Shown here piece by piece: positions 56,963-64,000 of a stretch of 64,000 bases of DNA. A program made the translations under genes and the position numbers. Location of the stretch: contig NC_133117.1 in assembly GCF_022965805.1 (NCBI RefSeq), positions 11,246,183 to 11,310,182 of the forward strand, given 5' to 3'. Below the pieces are notes generated by a model. It was not told the DNA's origin and made no database searches. It saw only the letters and a list, made by a program, of their open reading frames with translations. Each line of letters begins with the position of its first letter. Positions within the stretch are counted from its first letter, which is position 1. Source of the stretch: Primulina eburnea (taxonomy: Eukaryota; Streptophyta; Magnoliopsida; Lamiales; Gesneriaceae).

Positions 56963-57937
56963 TGTTGGAAACTAGATTCTGGAGTTTGACAAAACATAAA
57001 TCAATCGATTAAAAAAATATGAATCAACTGATACGAGCAAGCAAATTAAGCAACTTAACTTATCAACTGATGTCAGTCGATACAATGATACAAAGTAAAC
57101 TGATCAGTTGGAACTGATCAGTTAAAAACATTCAGCCGAATGTCTTAAAGTCTCTCAACTGAAGATGTCTCGGGAAAGAACAAAGAAGACGTATCAGAGC
57201 ACAAGAACGCTGCACAACAACCAAGACTACTTAAGACAACGCATTCCGGACAAAGCAATTAAGACGCCGAACTACAATCATTGAAGAGAACATTGCCCAA
57301 GGAATGATGAAGTGGCAATCAACGGATACTAGAATTCAAATGCATATCAAAGTTACCGTTGAAAGAGAAATATAAATATGACTGAAGAACAGCAGAAAAA
57401 TAGAGACTATCACTCAATTTTAATCTTGCTGTTACTCTGTCAAAATCTCAGCTCACTTTCATTTGAATTACTCGTAGCAATCAAGGCTACAATCTGAGCT
57501 TGTTAGCACTCTCTAAAAGTTGTTAGATTCAATTGTGCTAATATCAGTTACGCACTGAGAATATTGTGTAGAACTAAGAGTTTCAGTTTTGGCAATTGTA
57601 AATCCAAACTGAAGTGGGTTTGTACAAGTGTTGTACTTGATCAAAGTCTTTTAGTGAATATCCTATCCTTGTGATAGAAGGGGTGACGTAGGAGTAATTA
57701 AATTCTCCGAACATCCAGAAACAACTCTTGCATATTTCTTTCAGTTTCGTATTCTATCTTTCAGTCAGTTACTTTCCGCAACTACTCTAGTTTAACTGAT
57801 TGTTATTGACCAACAAGATTCCGAGATTCAGTTTGTCACTAAACTGAACTCAAATATTGTTAAAGAACAATTTTAAGTGTAAGTGTTTATTCAACCCCCC
57901 CTTCTAAACACTCTTGCTACGATAACCGATCCTATCA
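56963..57937 (+). repeat. SIRE-3 3' LTR
   Basis: 975 bp, same termini as the 5' LTR, about 25-30 substitutions and no indels. Followed by CACAG. Confidence 0.93.
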
Positions 57938-57942
57938 CACAG

Positions 57943-58306
57943 ATTGACAGAAAGTTTTCCAGATGCGCATTGGGATCTTCAGAAAGTGATCCTCCAAATT
58001 TGACTTGGAGTTGAATCATCTGGATGATGGCTGGCTTAAGTTCAAATGTATTTGCTTGGATTGTAGGGCGGACAATACTAGAGCCATAACCTCCAAATGC
58101 TGGCCTATGAAGCTCCATTAAAGTACGTTCATCCTCTTCTCCGGCCATGTCTCTAAATTCTGGTTTATGGTCTATTTCAGTTCCGTTTCAGATTCGGATT
58201 CAAGAGCCAAGTTATTGGTCCTACGAGCTCTACGAATACTGCGGAGAGTGCTTTCAATCCCAAGATCAAGTGGCACTAGATTCCTGACGTCTTGAGTACG
58301 GCTCAT
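57943..58306 (-). pseudogene. Athila gag, 5' part
   Basis: Continues the gag cut by SIRE-3: the codons before the cut (HLENFLSIC) join those after it (DTIKCNGVST). A likely original ATG is at 58306 (MSRTQDVRNLVPLDLG), but that frame hits TAG near 58175. The block from 58148 (MAGEEDERTLMEL; FELKPAIIQMIQLQVKFGG) is in another frame, so one small indel separates them. Confidence 0.8.
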
Positions 58307-58492
58307 ATAACACGAGCTAACCCCTGAAATCAAAAATTTAAGTGCACAATTTAAGCTCCAAAAGAGTGTATAAAATCTGAAATAAAATTAACTAAATAAA
58401 ATACTAAGGATTTAAAAATAAATGAAAGATTTAAAACTAAGAATAATAGCCTAGTCTCAAACAAATAATTTATCCTAATATTAAATAAATAG
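58307..58492 (-). other. Athila leader
   Basis: About 190 bp of A/T-rich leader between primer site and gag. Nothing else seen. Confidence 0.5.
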
Positions 58493-58510
58493 TCCCCGGC
58501 AACGGCGCCA
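58493..58510 (-). other. Athila primer binding site (tRNA-Asp type)
   Basis: TGGCGCCGTTGCCGGGGA on the minus strand, six bases from the LTR at 58517. This is the primer type typical of Athila elements. Confidence 0.9.
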
Positions 58511-58516
58511 AAAACT

Positions 58517-60018
58517 TGACCTACTGTTTTCGGTTGGGATTAATTCTAGCAAGCGGACTAAGTCAAGTTATAGTAAATGGACGAACAGTCCAAGTATCGA
58601 TCCCACAGAGACTATTATTTAAATACTAAGATTTAGATTATTCGATTTAATCTAGGCAACGATAATAAGTGATTTGGAGATTATTTAAACTAATTAAATT
58701 AAACTATTTTATGCCAAATTAATGATTAAAATCAAATTGGCAGAAAATCTTGGAACTTGGGGGTTTTCAAATTTAAATAAAATGATCGGGAACACACGAC
58801 GCTAACAAACTTTGATTATTATCTTGCACTGGAATTATTTAACTACATATTATTCGAAGTCACGATGCAATCCTCTAATTTAATTATAAACCTATTTCTA
58901 GAATTTATAATCTTATTTTCATTTAACAGTCCAATTATTTCTAATTGAATTTAATTAAACAAAAACGCATTTATCAACGATAGAATTACAGATTTCGCTT
59001 AAAATCGCACAATGAAACCGAATACTATTTCTAGTCGATTTAACCGTGTGTTGATTAATATTTTTGAAGCTAAATTCAATATATTCCTTTTCGAGTCAAG
59101 ATCGAACAAAAAACATGCAAATAATTGGCCAGATTAAAAGCACGAAAATTACGCAAATATTAATCAATAACATAGAAAAATTTTATAAATCAAACAATCC
59201 AACGAATAAACAAAAATCAATTGTTTGTCCCTATCGTGGTCCCGATCACAAGAAAAAATTACTCTATAAATTCAACACAAAAATCAAATTTAATATTCGA
59301 ATTCATGACTGAAAATAAGAAAACGAAAGAGAAGAGAAAATCTCAGTGATGGTGCGCGGTTCTTGCGTGAGAAGTGCACGAATTTCTCTCGTTTTTCCCA
59401 AGCCGTCGCGCCGCCTTCAAAGATGCGAAAGTTCTCCCCTTTTCGGCTGCCCAGTTCTCGATCTCCAAAAGTCCCCCATTATCTCCTATTTTCTTCTTTT
59501 TATTCCTTCAAATCTCCATCAAATCTGTGCAAAATTTTGGATCTGATATCACGTACATGGACCCCGTGCATGCATCAGGGAAATGGTCCGTGTAGACTCT
59601 GGCCAACATTTTTTCCGGAATACTGGACACGACCCCGTGTCGAGGTCCGTCTCGGGGTCCGTGTACACTCTGGATTTCCTTCTCTCGAGGATAGCTGACA
59701 CGGACCCCGGGTACAGGTCCAGAAGGTGGTCCGTGTAGACTCTGTAATTGTCTTCCATCGGCTTCTGAGGTACGAACCCTTACACGGGGTCCGTGTATGG
59801 GTCCGGGTATTATCCTTTTGCTATTTTTCCGGGTATATCTGACATGTATTGCGAAGCTTGACTTTTCTTTCATTTTTTTGGCTTTCATCCTCTTTTTGTC
59901 AAACATGCAAATAGCCATAATGAGACAAAATAAGCGCGAAACTCGGAATAAAAACGCCAGATGAGCACGAATACGACAAAATAAAGTCCCTAAAATGCTA
60001 TATAATTCGTGCTTATCA
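58517..60018 (-). repeat. Athila 5' LTR
   Basis: 1,502 bp matching 27240-28729. The hairpin array is at 59556-59797, with more substitutions in the arms than in the 3' copy. Ends 402 bp upstream of the CAF1 start codon, transcribing away from it. Confidence 0.92.
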
Positions 60019-60023
60019 TATAT

Positions 60024-60420
60024 ATACTGAAAACTTTGCGTAGCCGCATGTCTTGGGACTACATGTCTTCAAGAACATGTTTGATAGGTATAAAAATGTC
60101 ACGTACTAAAAATCAAAAGAAAAAGGATGGTTTTGAAAATTTTAGAAAATTAGGAAGTTAAAATAAAAATTTATAGGAATAAAGAATAAGGAGAAAGTTG
60201 ATTTTAGAAAAAGAGAGTAATTTCAAAATTCCTCATAATAATTTCTAACAAAAGAATCAGTCCTTTCGGTTTCACACTGCCAAACAATTAATACACACGT
60301 CACACAGCAGGCCGTTGTTATTTTTCATTTATTTTTGTGTATTAATAATTCATTTTGCCCTTTTTAGCCCTAATTTCCCCTATCGCCATCAAACATTCAT
60401 TTCAGTCTGGATCCCCCACC
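60024..60420 (+). promoter_or_regulatory. CAF1 promoter and 5' leader region
   Basis: About 400 bp between the Athila target duplication and the CAF1 start. A/T-rich, with a CCCTAATTTCCCC pyrimidine-rich leader near 60367 and a strong start context CCACCATGGCC. I see no convincing TATA box at the expected distance. Confidence 0.5.
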
Positions 60421-61350
60421 ATGGCCGCCGACGACGACGACCCGCTTCCGCCGTCCCCACCCCTGCCCCAGTATTCTCCGAATCGTTCCCCTCTGCTTCC
60501 GCCTTGGCCGGCAGAAGTGGAGCTAGGCAGCTTTAAAAGGCCAATCTTGATCCGCTCAGTCTGGTCGGACAATCTGGAGTATGAGTTCTCCCTCATCAGA
60601 GACCTTATCGATCGGTACTCCTTTGTTTCGATGGATACCGAGTTCCCTGGCGTTGTTTTCCGCCTTCACCACCACTACTCAGACCCGCTCGATCACTACC
60701 AGACGCTGAAATCTAATGTCGATGTGCTCAAGCTTATTCAGGTGGGGATCACGCTCTCTGACTCGCGTGGAAACCTTCCTAACCTCGGATATCCTGACCG
60801 TCGCTTCATCTGGGAGTTCAATTTCCGTGATTTTGACATCTCGCGTGATGATTATGCGCCTAACTCAATCGACCTTCTCCGCCACCAGGGTATCAACTTT
60901 GAGTCTACTCGCCAGTTTGGAGTTTCTGCCTTACGCTTTGCTGAGCTCATGATGTCTTCTGGGCTCGTGAGTAATGAAAATGTCACTTACATCACCTTTC
61001 ACGGCGGATACGACTTTGGCTACCTGGTTAAGGCCATCACTGGGAAAGCCCTGCCGGGTACCCTTCTGGAGTTTCTGAATTTGCTTAAGGTCCTTTTTGG
61101 GAACCGCGTTTATGATGTGAAACACTTGATGAAATTCTGTCAAGGATTGCATGGAGGACTGGATAGGGTGGCACAGTCGCTCGGAGTGGTGCGTGCTGTT
61201 GGGAAGTGCCACCAGGCTGGGTCTGATAGCCTACTGACTTGGCATGCGTTTGAGAAGCTCAGGGCTGTCTTTTTCGGCAACCCTGAGAAGGAGGGTGTGC
61301 CTGGCAAGTATGCTGGCATTCTGTATGGGTTAGAAATCCTTGATCCTTAG
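60421..61350 (+). CDS. CAF1: CCR4-associated factor 1 (CAF1) deadenylase, CAF1-11 type, 309 aa
   Basis: Poly(A)-shortening 3'-5' exoribonuclease of the CCR4-NOT complex, which starts mRNA decay in cytoplasm and P-bodies. The ATG at 60421 is in an ideal context. Residues 1-35 are Asp/Pro-rich; the DEDD nuclease fold covers about 40-300. Catalytic acids: D and E in SMDTEFPG (about 73-80), D in FHGGYDFGYLV (about 197-208) and D in QAGSDSLLTWHAF (about 267-279), with the paired His just before it. IRSVWSDNLEYEF and GLHGGLDRVAQSLGV are family signatures. It is intronless, as the plant stress-responsive CAF1 genes usually are, and of normal length. The only intact host gene here. The paralogue number is less sure than the family. 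Confidence 0.95.
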   Translation: MAADDDDPLPPSPPLPQYSPNRSPLLPPWPAEVELGSFKRPILIRSVWSDNLEYEFSLIRDLIDRYSFVSMDTEFPGVVFRLHHHYSDPLDHYQTLKSNVDVLKLIQVGITLSDSRGNLPNLGYPDRRFIWEFNFRDFDISRDDYAPNSIDLLRHQGINFESTRQFGVSALRFAELMMSSGLVSNENVTYITFHGGYDFGYLVKAITGKALPGTLLEFLNLLKVLFGNRVYDVKHLMKFCQGLHGGLDRVAQSLGVVRAVGKCHQAGSDSLLTWHAFEKLRAVFFGNPEKEGVPGKYAGILYGLEILDP

Positions 61351-62361
61351 TTTGCTTTGCACCACAAGATGTGTTGAAGCTGTTCTTAAGAATATTTGGT
61401 TTTTATTGGCTTTGTTCCCAGTTCATCTGTAAAATCCTTTCGCATAAGAGTAAAAGCCAAGCTCCAGTTCTGATTAGTTTTTATCCTTTTCGTCTTATTT
61501 TTATTCTTAATGCTTGCTGTTGTTATGTATGGCATGCTACTGTTCACATGGTTTCCGGTATGAATTGTAACTGAAAGATTGAGGTTTGAGGAAATCATTC
61601 TGCGCTGCAGGCAGTAAAACACCTTGCTTAGGAATTGAGACATTGAATGTTCTGCGAGAATGTTAATTTGATGTGAGGATATTGTTATTGGGAATGGGGA
61701 GTTAATGTTAATTGGGTAAAGCTTTTGTGCTTATTATGTTATGGGGAGGTAATTAAACATGTATTTGTAATGCTCAAAAGGATGTTAGCGATAGCAGTTT
61801 TCTCGGTGGTTGTTAGATTAAATGCAGTGTAAATATCGCTTGGATTTTGTGAGTTACTTTTGGTGTGGATGGCAATCAGGCTACTTGTTTTTTGTCATTC
61901 TTTATGTATTTTGTTTATTCGGCGGATAGGTTTTGCTTGACAAATGACAATTGGTTTGTGCTTTGTTTCTGTCATGCATCAAGTCTCTTGTGTGGTAGGT
62001 GGTTCTATCCGCATTATGGAACCAGGAGTATGGTCCTTATTTTAGTATCATAAATGGCTAAAACTTCCAGATGACTTCAAAACAAGAGATTGTGGTGTGT
62101 TGCCTGGTCCTTGGACTAAGTGCTTTATTTAATGCCATGTTTGGATGCACTTATATTTTTTATTGCATTTCATTTTAATTGAGAACAAGTTTTAGGTGAG
62201 TGTTTAGATGTGAATTTCCTTCAGGGTAAGCTTATGATTTTATATATATGATATATGTTGACTGACGTGAGCTTGTGGTTCAAATTTGATTTCAAGTACA
62301 ACGTACTTTGGAAAATAAGTTTACAATGAGGAAATGGATGATATTTGTGAATGCAAAGGAA
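61351..62361 (+). other. CAF1 3' flank
   Basis: About 1 kb holding the probable 3' UTR and T-rich intergenic DNA. I see no further gene or clear transposon. Confidence 0.5.
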
Positions 62362-62505
62362 TAAGTTCGAATGGCATGGGTGGTGTTAATTGTGCACATG
62401 AGCGGGGGATTCTATGCTGTAAAGGAATGTGAAACATCTAAGTTCGAATGGCATGGGTGGTGTTAATTGTGCACATGAGCGGGGGACTCTATGCTACAAT
62501 TAGAT
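62362..62505. repeat. 77-bp tandem duplication
   Basis: Copies start at 62362 and 62439 (TAAGTTCGAATGGCATGGG). The first about 66 bp of each match with about two differences; the second is cut short after TCTATGCTAC. Confidence 0.88.
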
Positions 62506-63185
62506 GATATGTTATTTCCATACTGAATGTGAAGACCTGCAAGGATTTACTTTGACACATGTTGCAGGCATATTTGTCCGAACCTAAATACAAGCTTCTA
62601 GCACTGATTTGGAATTGAAGAATATAATATAGGTTAAAGAGACGTATCATAGAACATGCTAAGGTAAGTGGACGTTCTGCGATAGTTTCTTCTAGCAGTG
62701 CGAAGAAGATACTAAGAAAGACAATCATTTGTTAAATAAGACTGCCGGGACTGTCTGATGGACCAATGAATTTTCATTGTTAATTATTTGGTTTCTTTCA
62801 ATTATTTATATTGTTTATGGATTGTTACCAACTGTTAAAAACATATTCAGGCAACATTCGATCACCCATTGTATTTACGTTTGCCACTCCAAAAGGATAG
62901 CAGCTACATGTTTAACCTACTTTTAGAATCAACTTTGTCTCATTATCTTGAAAATACATATACCTGGCCATAGTTATAAAAGGCGTGCACCCCCCCTTGC
63001 AAAAGCCGAGCTTGCTATTGCGTTGCCCTTTTTTTCGCCTCATGAAATTGGCAGCGATCTCTTATTTTTTTCGGTGATTGAAGGGGTTATGTTACTTTGA
63101 TGTAGATAAATCCAAGATCAATCATTTATTTGAAGCCCGATAGACTAAAGCTCATAGAATTTACTAATTCGGAAAACCTGGGACC
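62506..63185. other. Intergenic, nothing recognised
   Basis: A/T-rich sequence with a CCCCCC run near 62990 and GGCGTGC/GCCTCA patches around 62983-63045 that may belong to a small degraded repeat. No coding region. Confidence 0.4.
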
Positions 63186-64000
63186 TGTAACATCTAGTTT
63201 TATTTAAAAAAAGTATTAGAATTTTTTTTCTTCCTAATTCATTCCGCCGAAACACGTAGCATTTAAAATATGAATATTTTACATCATTTAAAAATAAACC
63301 AACGAACTATTATTTGAAAATCCAAAATAAAGTTATTCAAAGCATAAAATCGTAAACGTCAATTAACTTAAACTAATATTATTTCAAAAATAAACTTAAC
63401 TCTAACATACTCTCAAAAAACCTTTCAAAAACATTATAAGTCTTAAAAATATTTAAGTAATAATAAACATAGCTTCGTTTGCGGAAAACTAGCGACTGTC
63501 CCCGGATTGTGTGCACTTTCAATTCAGCAAGATCAACCATCAAAGCCTCCATTATTATCAAGCTCACCTGCATCAATCACAATTAGTGAGTCTATTGACT
63601 CAGCAAACCTGAACCATGATAACAAGTAATACATGCACAATCACATGCAACAGTGGATGTGCATAAACTTAACATTTTTCCTTTCATCATAAGCTTAACA
63701 TTTTTTCATATATGTATACGTGTCCCTTTCATTGAATTCAAATACTTAATCGTGACTTTCATATAAGCTGTTAGTCGATGGATCCATCTAAGTATAACTA
63801 TGGTATCAAGCGGCGGGGACATCAACGACACTCTCACCCGTCAATTGAACGTTGGCCTTACATATCATCGTGTCATCATATTAGTCACAATCAATTCACC
63901 TCTTTCAACTTTTCGTATTTTCATCACTTATAAAAATTCAAGCATATATAAATCGTTTTTTATAAATCAAGCATGTAGACGTCTTTTAGCGTTAACATTT
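63186..64000. repeat. Possible start of a Ty3/gypsy LTR running off the right edge
   Basis: TGTAACATC at 63186 resembles common Ty3/gypsy LTR starts (TGTAACACC). The following text (GCGGAAAACTAGCGACTGTC; GAGTCTATTGACTCAGCAAA; CACTCTCACCCGTCAATTG) is the style of plant gypsy LTRs. The second LTR and interior are not in the window, so this is a resemblance only. Confidence 0.35.

Larger units (their letters stand above)
36734..57937 (+). mobile_element. SIRE-3: complete Ty1/copia SIRE-type retrotransposon, interrupted by Tekay-2
   Basis: Bounded by CACAG duplications (36729-36733 and 57938-57942), with two LTRs of exactly 975 bp and about 97% identity by eye. Interior: primer site, gag, pol, two opposite-strand small ORFs, a long sense ORF split by Tekay-2, and a polypurine tract. 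Own length without Tekay-2 is about 11.7 kb, long for copia but usual for SIRE. Pol is in one frame with three point stops, so decay is mild. Confidence 0.93.
27240..60018 (-). mobile_element. Athila: Ty3/gypsy Athila-lineage retrotransposon, interrupted by SIRE-3
   Basis: Minus-strand element bounded by TATAT duplications (27235-27239 and 60019-60023), with LTRs of 1,490 and 1,502 bp and a tRNA-Asp-type primer site. Gag-pol, an env-like ORF and a long 3' non-coding region occupy the interior. Its own length is about 11.6 kb; the remaining 21.2 kb is SIRE-3 and the Tekay-2 inside it. Gag text, primer and env-like ORF all fit Athila. It joins pararetrovirus-derived sequence on the left to the CAF1 promoter region on the right. 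Confidence 0.9.

Noticed and set aside
60355..60420. A longer CAF1 N-terminus starting upstream of 60421
   Set aside because: The upstream start is TTG, and the extension reads leader sequence. The ATG at 60421 has a strong context and fits family length.
62970..63060. tRNA or other small RNA gene in the GC-rich patch after CAF1
   Set aside because: No cloverleaf or box elements could be made from the sequence.

Overview
This window is from a plant nuclear genome, very probably a eudicot. The long elements are of plant type only (SIRE-type Ty1/copia, Tekay chromovirus and Athila Ty3/gypsy, an endogenous caulimovirid), their primer sites match plant initiator tRNA-Met and tRNA-Asp, and the single host gene is a plant-type intronless CAF1 deadenylase. 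The ORF downstream of pol in the copia elements recalls families annotated in Lamiales (for example Gesneriaceae); that placement is from memory and weak.

About 93% of the window is a nest of LTR retrotransposons. From the left: SIRE-1 (minus strand, 1-4318 and 13327-14278, running off the left edge), with the Tekay-1 element (plus, 4319-13321) inside its 5' LTR. SIRE-1 abuts an internal ORF of SIRE-2 (minus, 14279-23682) and was probably inserted into it. SIRE-2 in turn cuts an endogenous pararetrovirus relic (plus, 23683-27239). Then comes an Athila element (minus, 27240-60018). Its gag is split by SIRE-3 (plus, 36734-57937), whose downstream ORF is split by Tekay-2 (minus, 46429-55886). 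Exact 5-bp target duplications confirm four insertions: GTTAT (Tekay-1), TATAT (Athila), CACAG (SIRE-3) and ACTTA (Tekay-2). The right end (60024-64000) is the host locus: a CAF1 gene, its 3' flank with a 77-bp duplication, and possibly the start of another LTR at the edge.

The most unusual biology is in the SIRE elements. Between pol and a long sense 'env-position' ORF they carry two small genes on the opposite strand, each preceded by a TATAAATA box about 40-60 bp before its start. The same pair occurs in SIRE-2 and SIRE-3, and the two proteins look like old duplicates of each other. The same elements are saturated on both strands with the hexamer AACTGA/TCAGTT, a MYB-type core. The Ty3/gypsy elements show other shared structure: arrays of CG-rich palindromes at the same place in the LTRs of both Tekay copies, a related hairpin array in the Athila LTR, and a GTTCGAGGACGAAC motif 21-22 nt inside the 3' LTR in all three.

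Tekay-1 is the only element with a fully open gag-pol and nearly identical LTRs, so it is the youngest and the only one that looks capable of making its own proteins. The others are decayed by stops, frameshifts, a 929-bp internal duplication (Tekay-2) and nested insertion. Similarity and copy-number statements are by-eye readings of the sequence.
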